A stretch of 64,000 bases of DNA. Origin: Lachnospiraceae bacterium (GTDB lineage Bacteria; Bacillota; Clostridia; Lachnospirales; Lachnospiraceae). This document shows positions 40,372-49,955 of this stretch, one piece after another. The notes under the pieces are model-generated. The model did no database searches and was not told where the DNA came from. It worked only from the letters and a program-made list of their open reading frames with translations. A program made the position numbers and the translations under genes. The DNA lies in assembly GCA_015057405.1 (NCBI GenBank), contig SVEK01000004.1, forward strand, positions 1-64,000. The letters run 5' to 3'. Each line of letters starts with the position of its first letter. Within the stretch, counting starts at the first letter, position 1.

Positions 40372-40803
40372 TACCAACATTCCAATTGCAGCACCCAGAG
40401 AATCTATTAACACATCTGTTATATTCCCGTCTCTTCCCGGAGTAAATGTCTGATGAAATTCATCTGACATGGCGAATAATACACATATTAAAAATACAAT
40501 CCCAACAATCTTTTTATTCATTCCGAATAGCACTGCCGACGGTATAATCAGCAGTACATATAATATGGCAAATTCCGTCATATGGGCAAGTTTTCTAACA
40601 GGAGCATGAAGTAACTCAACCACTTCATAAAATTCCTGTTCTGACATAGGCTCTCCTATATCAATTATCTCCACTAACCTTTCCGTTACATCAAGACTAA
40701 GCGAAGATGACTGTTTTGCATCACTTCCCGAGAAACCGCCTATAATAAGCATCCAAATTAGCGCAGGGATATACGCAAGATACCAGAGCATTTTCATCTG
40801 CAT
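40318..40803 (-). CDS. VanZ-like family protein
   Basis: FSGSDAKQSSSLS, RKLAHMTEFAILYVLL, SDEFHQTFTPGRDGNITDVLIDSLGAAIG. Confidence 0.92.
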   Translation of the reverse strand: MQMKMLWYLAYIPALIWMLIIGGFSGSDAKQSSSLSLDVTERLVEIIDIGEPMSEQEFYEVVELLHAPVRKLAHMTEFAILYVLLIIPSAVLFGMNKKIVGIVFLICVLFAMSDEFHQTFTPGRDGNITDVLIDSLGAAIGMLVSLGVNKFTNSKIKGKSK

Positions 40804-40836
40804 ACTCTCCTAATACAAAATCATTATACGTAGTTC

Positions 40837-41940
40837 TTAATTATTTTCCGACAAAGATTCCACTGTTTCTAATGCCGCCTCGATTACATTATGCATGTCA
40901 TAATACTTATACATACCGAGTCTTCCGCCAAAAACGACTTTGTCATCTTTATCTGCAAGAGCTTTGTATTTTGCATATAACGCATTATTTTTTTCGTCAT
41001 TCATCGGATAATAAGGCTCATCTCCCCGTTTCCATGACGCCGGGTATTCTCTTGTTATAACAGTTTTTTCTCCTATTCCGTATTCAAAATGTTTATGCTC
41101 AATAATCCTTGTATACGGCACTTCATATTCCGTATAATTAACTACTGCATTACCCTGATAATTATCAATATCCATAACTTCAGTTTCAAATCTCAAACTT
41201 CTATATTCCAACTCGCCGTAACAATAGTCATAATACTCATCAATCATACCTGTATACACTATTTTATCAGCGATAGAATTGTATTCTTCTTTATTATCCA
41301 AGTAATCTTTTCCAAGTTCAACAGTTATTCCGTCAAGCATCTTTTCAATCATTTTTGTATATCCGCCAATAGGTATTCCCTGATAACTGTCATTAAAATA
41401 ATTGTTATCATATGTCATACGCACCGGCAATCTTTTTATTATAAATGCCGGCAATTCAGTTGCTCTTTTTCCCCACTGTTTTTCTGTATAACCCTTAACA
41501 AGCTTTTCATATATATCTTTTCCAATCAATGACAACGCCTGTTCTTCAAGATTAGTAGGATTATCTATTCCGGCTTCCTTAATCTGCTCATCAATTTTCT
41601 TTTTTGCTTCACAAGGAGTAACAACTCCCCACAATTTATTGAATGTATTCATGTTAAACGGAAGATTATATAATTCATCCTTATATCTTGCTACCGGAGA
41701 ATTAGTATAACGATTAAACTCCACAAAAGAGTTAACATAATCCCATATTTTCTTATTACTTGTATGAAAAATGTGTGCACCGTATTGATGAACGTTTATA
41801 CCCTCTACATTTTCTGTGTATACATTTCCGCCTATGTGACTGCGCTTATCTATAACAAGGCATGTTTTCCCTTTCTTAGACATTTCGTGGGCAAATACTG
41901 CACCAAATAATCCGGCACCAACAATTAAATAATCGTACAT
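40837..41940 (-). CDS. glf: UDP-galactopyranose mutase
   Basis: YDYLIVGAGLFGAVFAHEM, RSHIGGNVYTE, VHQYGAHIFHTSN, WGKRATELPAFIIKRLPVR. Confidence 0.96.
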   Translation of the reverse strand: MYDYLIVGAGLFGAVFAHEMSKKGKTCLVIDKRSHIGGNVYTENVEGINVHQYGAHIFHTSNKKIWDYVNSFVEFNRYTNSPVARYKDELYNLPFNMNTFNKLWGVVTPCEAKKKIDEQIKEAGIDNPTNLEEQALSLIGKDIYEKLVKGYTEKQWGKRATELPAFIIKRLPVRMTYDNNYFNDSYQGIPIGGYTKMIEKMLDGITVELGKDYLDNKEEYNSIADKIVYTGMIDEYYDYCYGELEYRSLRFETEVMDIDNYQGNAVVNYTEYEVPYTRIIEHKHFEYGIGEKTVITREYPASWKRGDEPYYPMNDEKNNALYAKYKALADKDDKVVFGGRLGMYKYYDMHNVIEAALETVESLSENN

Positions 41941-42025
41941 ACAATTTTCTCCTTCTTAAATCAATTCCTTACTTATGGCATTTACTAATTAATAGTCATC
42001 TTTAATTGAAATACTTCAACTCATC

Positions 42026-42155
42026 ATTTTAAACATACTAAATCTTATGTCTGAATAACTGGATCTTATGTATAATAATACATTTATGTCTGACCATCTG
42101 AATCTTATATCTGATAATATATTTATGTCAGGTGCAGATAAATCCACACCTGACA
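42026..42155. repeat. Degenerate AT-rich tandem repeats ending in a strong hairpin
   Basis: Two imperfect ~38-nt units (gATCTTATGTatAATAATACATTTATGTCTG / AATCTTATATCTGATAATATATTTATGTCAGG), then TGTCAGGTG-(12 nt)-CACCTGACA at 42126-42155. Confidence 0.55.
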
Positions 42156-42218
42156 TATAAATCAAAACTATAATTCTTAACTATACGATAAAATTAAATC
42201 GTAATCACCTTACTGTAA

Positions 42219-43187
42219 TCAAGCCTTACCGTTACTTCCAAGAACGTTAACGATCTTATGAGCAACCATATCCTTAACTGCCTGACGAGCAGGTTTAAGG
42301 TACTGACGTGGGTCAAAGTGTGATGGATTCTCATTGAAGTACTGACGCATAACAGCAGTCATAGCAAGACGGATATCTGAATCGATATTAATCTTACATA
42401 CAGCAAGCTTAGCAGCTTCACGAAGCTGATCTTCAGGAATACCAATAGCATCAGGCATCTGTCCGCCATTTTCATTAATAATCTTAACAAAATCCTGTGG
42501 AACTGATGATGAACCGTGAAGAACGATTGGGAAACCAGGAATCATGTCAATACACTCTTTTAATACATCGAAACGAAGTGGAGGTGGAACAAGGATTCCC
42601 TTCTCGTTACGTGTACACTGAGCAGCTGTAAACTTGTAAGCACCATGTGATGTTCCGATTGCAATTGCAAGAGAGTCACATCCTGTCTTATCTACGAATT
42701 CAGCAACTTCTTCAGGACGTGTATAACTTTCCTGTCCTGCTTCTACTACTACTTCATCCTCTACACCGGCAAGTGTTCCAAGCTCAGCCTCAACTACAGC
42801 ACCATGAGCATGAGCATATTCTACAACCTGCTTAGTAATAGCAATGTTCTCTTCGAATGGCTTTGAAGAAGCATCAATCATAACTGATGTAAATCCACCA
42901 TCGATACAGCTCTTACAAAGTTCGAAAGAATCACCATGATCAAGATGAAGAGCAATTGGAATATCCGGATTCTCAGCTACAGCAGCCTCAACTAATTTAA
43001 CAAGGTATGTGTGGTTAGCATAAGCACGTGCTCCCTTAGATACCTGAAGGATAACAGGACTGTTAAGCTCGCCTGCAGCCTCTGTAATACCCTGTACAAT
43101 TTCCATGTTGTTAACATTGAATGCACCGATAGCATATCCGCCATCATAAGCTTTTTTGAACATTTCTGTCGTTGTTACTAATGCCAT
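42219..43187 (-). CDS. fba: Fructose-bisphosphate aldolase, class II
   Basis: LHLDHGDSFELCKSCIDGGFTSVMIDAS, VEAELGTLAGVEDEV, VLHGSSSVP. Confidence 0.96.
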   Translation of the reverse strand: MALVTTTEMFKKAYDGGYAIGAFNVNNMEIVQGITEAAGELNSPVILQVSKGARAYANHTYLVKLVEAAVAENPDIPIALHLDHGDSFELCKSCIDGGFTSVMIDASSKPFEENIAITKQVVEYAHAHGAVVEAELGTLAGVEDEVVVEAGQESYTRPEEVAEFVDKTGCDSLAIAIGTSHGAYKFTAAQCTRNEKGILVPPPLRFDVLKECIDMIPGFPIVLHGSSSVPQDFVKIINENGGQMPDAIGIPEDQLREAAKLAVCKINIDSDIRLAMTAVMRQYFNENPSHFDPRQYLKPARQAVKDMVAHKIVNVLGSNGKA

Positions 43188-43258
43188 TTTACTATCTCCT
43201 TTTCATATTATTATAGAATTCATTATAAAGGGTAAATAACCCACTATATAATCATTAA

Positions 43259-44482
43259 TTATCTTACAAGATGTGCAGGAACTCCATCTACATACATTGG
43301 AGTAAGCTCACCCATAATAAGTGGTCTTGCATAATTTACATAATCATCTGTAAGTCCGCAACCATCTTCTGTAATCCACTCATCCGGTACTTTACGCTCA
43401 ACGTTAGCGATGTCATGAATGTCATGAGCACTTGTACCACACTGATATGGATCTTCTCCGTTACGGTCAAGTGTAATCATCATTGCTGTCTTACCTGCAT
43501 CAGCAGCCTTAACAGCATCAGCACCAACCTGGAATGCCTCATTAATATCTGTAAGTGATGCAATATGAGTTGCAGCTCTCTGAAGAGTTGAGAACTCAAT
43601 TGCTCTTGTCTTAAGTCCTGTCTCAGCAGCAACAAGCTCAGCAAGTTTAACAGCTGTTCCTGACATCTGCTTATGACCAAATGCGTCAACAGCTACTTCT
43701 CTACCGATCTCACATACATAACGTCCATCAGCAATCTTAACACCTTCTGATACAGCAATTACAACAGAAGACTTAACTGCTGCAAGTTCTTTAACTTTCT
43801 CTACAAACTTGTCCATATCAAATACTTTCTCAGGAAGATATATAGCATCCGGTCCTTCGCAATCAGCAGTCTTTGAAAGAGCAGCTGCAGCTGTAAGCCA
43901 TCCTGCATTACGTCCCATAATTTCAACGATACATACAGTAGGTTTCTTAGCACCAAATGAAGAGTTATCACGAATAATCTCTTTCATTGATGTTGCAATA
44001 TACTTTGCAGCAGAACCATATCCAGGACAATGATCTGTTATAGGAAGATCGTTGTCGATAGTTTTTGGAACACCAACAAATCTCTGGCTCTTTCCGTGAG
44101 CAGCCGCATAATCTGAAAGCATCTTAACTGTATCCATTGAGTCATTACCACCACAATAGAAAAGATACTCAATGTCATGCTTTTCCATAACTTCAAATAT
44201 TTTCTCATATACTTCTTCATTGCCTTCAATCTTAGGCATCTTGAAACGGCATGAACCAAGGAATGCAGATGGTGTTCTCTTAAGCATCTCTACACCAGTT
44301 GGTGTTGCAAGATAATCATCAAGATCACAAATCTTGTCATCAAGGAATCCTTCAATTCCGTGAACCATTCCATATACTTTGTCAATTCCAAGCTTCTTAG
44401 CCTGAGAATACACACCCGCAACTGATGAATTGATAACAGCTGTAGGTCCGCCAGACTGTCCAACAACGATGTTCTTACCCAT
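43259..44482 (-). CDS. pfp: 6-phosphofructokinase, probably diphosphate-dependent
   Basis: VVGQSGGPTAVINSS, YCGGNDSMDT, VPKTIDNDLP (Lys at the PPi-type position), IMGRNAGWLTAA. Confidence 0.9.
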   Translation of the reverse strand: MGKNIVVGQSGGPTAVINSSVAGVYSQAKKLGIDKVYGMVHGIEGFLDDKICDLDDYLATPTGVEMLKRTPSAFLGSCRFKMPKIEGNEEVYEKIFEVMEKHDIEYLFYCGGNDSMDTVKMLSDYAAAHGKSQRFVGVPKTIDNDLPITDHCPGYGSAAKYIATSMKEIIRDNSSFGAKKPTVCIVEIMGRNAGWLTAAAALSKTADCEGPDAIYLPEKVFDMDKFVEKVKELAAVKSSVVIAVSEGVKIADGRYVCEIGREVAVDAFGHKQMSGTAVKLAELVAAETGLKTRAIEFSTLQRAATHIASLTDINEAFQVGADAVKAADAGKTAMMITLDRNGEDPYQCGTSAHDIHDIANVERKVPDEWITEDGCGLTDDYVNYARPLIMGELTPMYVDGVPAHLVR

Positions 44483-44593
44483 TATTACTACCTCCGATTA
44501 ATAAAATAATTTGATAATTAATTGATAATTATTCCATATACGGCAAATATTATATCAAACCACATAGCATATTTCAACAGAAATTTTATGGGG

Positions 44594-44767
44594 TTACTGT
44601 TTTCTTGCAAGTTTATATTCATCTTCCAATGTAAAAAATGAACATGAATCCATATTACCCCTCATAAACTTTGCCATATCATCCTCGTCAAGATTAACAT
44701 CACAATAATAATAATCTTCTAATTCGTCATACACGTAATTTGCACACATATCGCATGAGCCTGCCAT
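44594..44767 (-). CDS. Small Cys-containing protein, 57 aa (DUF6472-like)
   Basis: My translation: MAGSCDMCANYVYDELEDYYYCDVNLDEDDMAKFMRGNMDSCSFFTLEDEYKLARKQ*; SD AAAGGGGG upstream; below the 60-aa cutoff of the ORF track. Confidence 0.75.
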   Translation of the reverse strand: MAGSCDMCANYVYDELEDYYYCDVNLDEDDMAKFMRGNMDSCSFFTLEDEYKLARKQ

Positions 44768-45258
44768 AGTATTACCCCCTTTTTAATAAAAGAATACTCT
44801 ATCTTTTCCTCAGACTTAAGTCCGGAATATTCATTACTCTTTCTGAAGTTTTTCCATACATCGTTATAAACATTATGAAGCACAATTTTATCCGGATCAT
44901 CAATACTTACCATACAATGAGCTTCTTCAACAATCTGATTAGCCTGTTCTTTTGTTCGACAATGTTTAAGTTTTTCCTGAAGAATACGGCGTTTCATTTC
45001 TGTTCTTTCGGCATGCAGATACATTTCAGGATAATATACCCTTAAGTAATTCATTTCTTTTGCAGTTAATTTTTTGCCACTATAATAACGTCTGCATATT
45101 TCCTTAAAATAATCGTTCTTTTCCTCATCTGACATTGCCGATGTTTCGGTCACATATTCATCGATGTATTTTTTTATTATTACATTTTCCGTATTATTAA
45201 TATTATTCTTACAGTTGTAAACTAATGTTGCGTTTATTCCTACAGACTGATTGTTCAT
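44719..45258 (-). CDS. Hypothetical protein, 179 aa
   Basis: Long ORF with coherent helical composition; 3' end overlaps the 57-aa ORF by 49 nt; no family recognised. Confidence 0.6.
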   Translation of the reverse strand: MNNQSVGINATLVYNCKNNINNTENVIIKKYIDEYVTETSAMSDEEKNDYFKEICRRYYSGKKLTAKEMNYLRVYYPEMYLHAERTEMKRRILQEKLKHCRTKEQANQIVEEAHCMVSIDDPDKIVLHNVYNDVWKNFRKSNEYSGLKSEEKIEYSFIKKGVILWQAHAICVQITCMTN

Positions 45259-45402
45259 ATAATACTCCCCTTCACCTAAAACTTACAATATGTTTATCTT
45301 TTATAGTATCGGCTTACATGGAAAATATACTTATGAATCAATATAAGTTTTTGGATAATCATATTTACAAACAACTCTGTAAATATATTTGCAATGAATC
45401 TC

Positions 45403-45444
45403 AAAAAAAACCGGAAACAACAGCAACACACTATCGAATCCGGT
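45403..45444 (-). terminator. Terminator of the rpe operon
   Basis: Minus strand ACCGGA-(23 nt)-TCCGGT followed by TTTTTTT. Confidence 0.65.
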
Positions 45445-45479
45445 CAATTATCAATTGCAATCATCTAAAATATAAAGTT

Positions 45480-46169
45480 TTAATTGTCAGATGAGCAGCC
45501 ATCCATAATTTCATTACCTATAGAATAAAACTCTTTAACATTGGCAGCAACATCCCCTTTAAACACTCCGGTACCTGCAACAATAACATTAACACCGGCT
45601 TCAATAACATCGGAAACATTAGACAACTTAATTCCGCCGTCCATTTCTATATAAAGTTCCGGTTTATGGGAATCAGCATATTCTCTAAGTTTTTTTGCCT
45701 TATCAAGTGTAGACTCAATAAGAGTCTGACCTCCGTATCCCGGATAAACACTCATTAAAAGCACCATATAAATATCTTCGATATACGGATAAACAACCTC
45801 TACCGGAGTATCCGGATTGATGCTTATTGCAGCTTTAGCTCCTGCCTCTTTAATCTGTGCAATTGTATCTGCAAGATTACTACATGCTTCTGCATGAACC
45901 GTAATCCCATCTGCTCCTGCCTCAGCAAATCTCTTAACATATCTGACAGGTTCATTTACCATAAGATGTACATCAAAAAATCTATCTGAACATTTTCTTA
46001 TTGACCTTACAACAGGAATTCCGATTGAAATATTGGGAACAAATTCGCCATCCATTACATCTATGTGTACATACTCAGCTCCTGCCTCGTCTAACTTTTT
46101 AAGCTCAGCACCAAGGCACGAAAAATCGGATGCCAGTATCGACGGTGACAGTATGAACTTAGGTTTCAT
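45480..46169 (-). CDS. rpe: Ribulose-phosphate 3-epimerase
   Basis: LSPSILASDFSCLGAELKKLDEAGAEYVHIDVMDGEFVPN, VYPGYGGQTLIEST, MDGGI; start at 46169 with AAGGAG SD. Confidence 0.95.
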   Translation of the reverse strand: MKPKFILSPSILASDFSCLGAELKKLDEAGAEYVHIDVMDGEFVPNISIGIPVVRSIRKCSDRFFDVHLMVNEPVRYVKRFAEAGADGITVHAEACSNLADTIAQIKEAGAKAAISINPDTPVEVVYPYIEDIYMVLLMSVYPGYGGQTLIESTLDKAKKLREYADSHKPELYIEMDGGIKLSNVSDVIEAGVNVIVAGTGVFKGDVAANVKEFYSIGNEIMDGCSSDN

Positions 46170-46183
46170 CGTTAATCGTCTCC

Positions 46184-47062
46184 TTACCACTTCTTTCGCT
46201 GTTTTAATTCTTCCAGCATATATAAATAACTTTCATATCTCTCCCGGGGAATTAACAGATTCTCAACCATTGATTTAACAACACAATCCGGTTCATCCTT
46301 ATGAACACAACTCATAAATCTGCAGCAATTATTACTATGATTAAACTCCGGGAAAAATCTGTCAAGTTCAGTTATCTCCATATCCGGAACCTGCAACGAA
46401 GAAAATCCCGGTGTATCCATAAGATAACTATCCTGTCCTATAGAAAAAATCTCCGAATGTCTTGTTGTGTGCTTACCTCTTCCAAGCTTAACACTTATCG
46501 CACCGGTTTCCATTGCTGCTTCAGGACAAATCATATTCATAATAGTTGATTTACCCACTCCGGAAGGACCTGCAAGCACGGTAGTTTTACCTTTAAGAAT
46601 ATCAAATAAATCTTCTTTGCCTTGTCCGTCCCCGGCACATATAGTTAATATCTTACATCCACTGCCTTCATATATGGCACATAATCTCTCAAGGCGGTTA
46701 TCCGTATCTAAATCAGATTTGTTGAAACAAATAACAACGGGCACATCCTCATACCCCATCCTTAACAAAAAACAATCCAAAAGGTTAAGATTAGGTTCAG
46801 GATCATTTACAGCAAATACCACTAATGCCTGATCCACATTGGCAACAGCAGGTCGTATCAACCTGTTGTTTCTTGGCAATATTGCAGTAATATTACCAAC
46901 CGGAGGCGTTTCGCTTAAAATCTCTATATCAACCATATCACCCACAAGAGGTTTTTCGTTACGATTACGGAATATTCCTTTGGCTTTACATTCATAAGTT
47001 CCATTTTCACGGGTATGAACATAATAAAACCCTGCGATTCCTTTAATTATCTTACCTACCAT
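46184..47062 (-). CDS. rsgA: Ribosome small subunit-dependent GTPase A
   Basis: VVICFNKSDLD, LAGPSGVGKSTIMN, GKHTTRHSE, DTPGFSSLQ, Zn motif CRFMSCVHKDEPDC. Confidence 0.96.
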   Translation of the reverse strand: MVGKIIKGIAGFYYVHTRENGTYECKAKGIFRNRNEKPLVGDMVDIEILSETPPVGNITAILPRNNRLIRPAVANVDQALVVFAVNDPEPNLNLLDCFLLRMGYEDVPVVICFNKSDLDTDNRLERLCAIYEGSGCKILTICAGDGQGKEDLFDILKGKTTVLAGPSGVGKSTIMNMICPEAAMETGAISVKLGRGKHTTRHSEIFSIGQDSYLMDTPGFSSLQVPDMEITELDRFFPEFNHSNNCCRFMSCVHKDEPDCVVKSMVENLLIPRERYESYLYMLEELKQRKKW

Positions 47063-47065
47063 ATA

Positions 47066-49138
47066 TTATTGTGCAACCTTCGTAAAGCTAATTGAATAAG
47101 CATTATATCTTACGCCATTTACATACATAATGATTTCCCCTTCGGATTCACTCCATCCGTCAACAGTAAGTGACACTGGGAAACTATAGTAATCCATCTG
47201 GGTTTCACCGGAACCAACCACTTTAGATGCTCCGTCCTGTGACAACACAAACTTAATTGTTCCTGACTGGGTGTCATCAGCAAACGGATTGTCAGATATT
47301 GTAATACTACCTTCATATCTATAAGTCACTTCCGGTCCAAGACTTACTGTAATATCAACAGGAGTACCTTCTTCAAGTTCAGTTCCCTTTGACTGACTCT
47401 GACTAATTATTCCACCCTCTGCCACACTGTCTGAATAATTACTGGTTACAGTTCCAAGCTTAAGTCCTTGCTTTTCAAGCGCCTGCTTAGCCTGTTTTTT
47501 TGTCATACCTGTAAGGTTAGGTACTTTACCGTACTTAGTCTCTTTTCCTTTACTTACAATTATCGTTATCAGTTCTCCCTTAACAACTTCAGTTGCTTTT
47601 TCAGGATTGGTACCGATTACTTTTTCAATTTCGACAGTATCACTATAAGCATAATCTACCTTCGTAGTAAATCCGGCATCTTCAAGTGCTTTCTTAGCAT
47701 CTTCAACCGAATATTCTGTCACGTCAACTACCGGTACTGCTTCAGGACCCGAACTTATAATCAGGGTCACTGTATCTCCATCTTTAAGCAAAGAACCCGC
47801 AACAGGATTAGTACTGATAACACTACCCTTTTCTATAACATCCGAAGGCCTTTCTTCTGTCATAATACTAACTTCAACATCCAGCTCATTAAGATAATTC
47901 ATTGCCTGCTGCTTACTCATATCAGCAAGATCATCCAACTCATCACCCTCTTCTACCGGTTCTTCCGGAGAAGCAGTCGCTTCTGCAGCAACAGTTGCCG
48001 TAGGCATAACCTCATTGCTTTCTTCATTTGTCGAGCCACCTGTGAAAAACACCTTAATAACAATAAATATTACGATAAGAGCAAGAATCACTCCTGCCAC
48101 AATACTACCAATTATAACTGCTTTCTCAAGCTTAGGATCAATTTCCTGCTCATTTTCCGTTTCCTTTTCAATATCAGAAAGGTCTAAATCATTATCGTCT
48201 GATTCTGTTACTACAATTTTCTTAGTTCCTCTTCTGATACTTGCAAGTTCTTCGTCGGAAACATGCTTTGTCGGCGAGCCATTATCAACCAAAGGCTCAA
48301 TCTTAACAAAATCACCATCAGGATCTGAAAGAGCATGCTTCAGGTCGTTAATCAAATCAGAAGCTGATTTGTATCTAAGCTCCTGTTTCTTCTGCATACA
48401 TTTGCTGACAATCATTTCAACACCATTAGGTATTTCCGGAAGCAATGTGCTTAACGGAACCGCTTCCTCCTGAATGTGAGCAAGGGCTATAGCAACAGTA
48501 CTGTCTCCCGAAAAAGGAACACCACCACTCAACATCTCATACATTGTTATACCAAGTGAATATATATCACTCTTTTCATCACTAAAACCACCTCGGGCCT
48601 GCTCAGGAGAAATATAATGTACTGACCCCATCGCATTGGATGTTATTGTATTAGAACTTGTTGCTTTAGCAATTCCGAAATCAGTAACCTTTACTCTGCC
48701 TTCTCTGGATATGATAATGTTCTGCGGCTTAATATCTCTGTGAATAATATGATTATCGTGAGCCGCCTCGAGTCCCTGCGCTATCTGTATTGCAATTCCG
48801 AGAGCCTCTCTGATTTCAAGCTTACCCTTACGTTCAATATATCTTTTAAGAGTAATTCCTTCAACCAACTCCATAACAATATAATACAAGTCATTTTCAT
48901 CACCAACATCATATACTCCAACTATGTTAGAATGTGACAAACCTGCAACAGACTGAGCTTCTGCTCTAAACTTTGACACAAATTTTGCATCCGAACTATA
49001 CTCCTGTTTCAGTACTTTAATCGCCACAAAACGATTGAGCCGGTGGTCCATGGCTTTGTACACATCTGCCATTCCTCCGGCACCAACTCTGTCAATTATT
49101 TCGTATCTGTCACTTATCATCATACCTGTCTTAACCAT
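47066..49138 (-). CDS. prkC: Stk1/PrkC family PASTA-domain Ser/Thr protein kinase
   Basis: GAGGMADVYKAMDHRLNRFVAIKVLK, IIHRDIKPQNIII, VTDFGIAKA, single TM, three PASTA repeats, extra C-terminal domain. Confidence 0.96.
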   Translation of the reverse strand: MVKTGMMISDRYEIIDRVGAGGMADVYKAMDHRLNRFVAIKVLKQEYSSDAKFVSKFRAEAQSVAGLSHSNIVGVYDVGDENDLYYIVMELVEGITLKRYIERKGKLEIREALGIAIQIAQGLEAAHDNHIIHRDIKPQNIIISREGRVKVTDFGIAKATSSNTITSNAMGSVHYISPEQARGGFSDEKSDIYSLGITMYEMLSGGVPFSGDSTVAIALAHIQEEAVPLSTLLPEIPNGVEMIVSKCMQKKQELRYKSASDLINDLKHALSDPDGDFVKIEPLVDNGSPTKHVSDEELASIRRGTKKIVVTESDDNDLDLSDIEKETENEQEIDPKLEKAVIIGSIVAGVILALIVIFIVIKVFFTGGSTNEESNEVMPTATVAAEATASPEEPVEEGDELDDLADMSKQQAMNYLNELDVEVSIMTEERPSDVIEKGSVISTNPVAGSLLKDGDTVTLIISSGPEAVPVVDVTEYSVEDAKKALEDAGFTTKVDYAYSDTVEIEKVIGTNPEKATEVVKGELITIIVSKGKETKYGKVPNLTGMTKKQAKQALEKQGLKLGTVTSNYSDSVAEGGIISQSQSKGTELEEGTPVDITVSLGPEVTYRYEGSITISDNPFADDTQSGTIKFVLSQDGASKVVGSGETQMDYYSFPVSLTVDGWSESEGEIIMYVNGVRYNAYSISFTKVAQ

Positions 49139-49160
49139 ATTTTCTTTCCTCTCCTAACTA

Positions 49161-49916
49161 CTACACCTCTGCAAGTAATACAGTAATATTATCTTTGCCT
49201 CCTGCATCATTAGCTCTGTTAAGAAGCGTCATACCGGCCTGATTAAGGTCTGCTCTTTCTCTCTTAATAATATATTCAATCTCTGCATCTTCAACCATAT
49301 TGGTCAATCCGTCAGAGCACATAAGAATAATATCTCCACTACCAATTTTCAATTCAAAGAAATCAGGATTAATCGTGCTTCCGATTCCTAGTGCCCTTGT
49401 TATAATATTCTTATTAGGATGTATCCTTGCATACTCTTTCGCAAGTTCACCGGACTTAACCATCTCCTCAACAAGAGAGTGATCTTCTGTAATCTGGCTC
49501 AAAGAATCCCTAAGAAGATACAATCTGGAATCTCCTACATTAACAACATACAATGTATCATCAACTATCGTTGCGGCTACAAGAGTTGTTCCCATACCTT
49601 CATACTCAACATCTGATTCAGAAAGCTCAATTATTCTTTTGTGAGATGCGAGGACCGCCTCTTTGAGAATGCTTACCGGAGTTTTAAACTCACTGTTACT
49701 GACAGTTTCACACATCACATCAACACACACTCTTGAAGCCTTGTCTCCTGCTCTGTGACCGCCCATTCCGTCGGCTACAACAAACAAACACGGTAAATTC
49801 CCAATCTTATTCTCATTGCAATACACATAATCCTGATTAATTGTTCTTTTTAATCCGATATCTGTTACTGAAAATGTTCTCATTATATAGTCCGCCTTGT
49901 TCTCCTTCTCTGACAA
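49161..49916 (-). CDS. prpC: Stp1/PrpC family PP2C Ser/Thr phosphatase
   Basis: TVTDIGLKRTINQDYVY-type N-terminus (SVTDIGLKRTINQDYVY), VVADGMGGHRAGDKAS, VGDSRLYLL, MCSDGLTNMV, KDNITVLL. Confidence 0.95.
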   Translation of the reverse strand: MSEKENKADYIMRTFSVTDIGLKRTINQDYVYCNENKIGNLPCLFVVADGMGGHRAGDKASRVCVDVMCETVSNSEFKTPVSILKEAVLASHKRIIELSESDVEYEGMGTTLVAATIVDDTLYVVNVGDSRLYLLRDSLSQITEDHSLVEEMVKSGELAKEYARIHPNKNIITRALGIGSTINPDFFELKIGSGDIILMCSDGLTNMVEDAEIEYIIKRERADLNQAGMTLLNRANDAGGKDNITVLLAEV

Positions 49917-49955
49917 AATCTTATTCTGTCTATTTCATCCTATTTCTGTGTTGCC

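Noticed and set aside
42026-42155. Possible CRISPR array
   Set aside because: Repeats are degenerate, AT-rich and adjacent with no regular spacers, and no cas genes seen
47468-48187. 239-aa plus-strand ORF
   Set aside because: Antisense to prkC; no SD or domain; Cys/Tyr/Asn-rich composition
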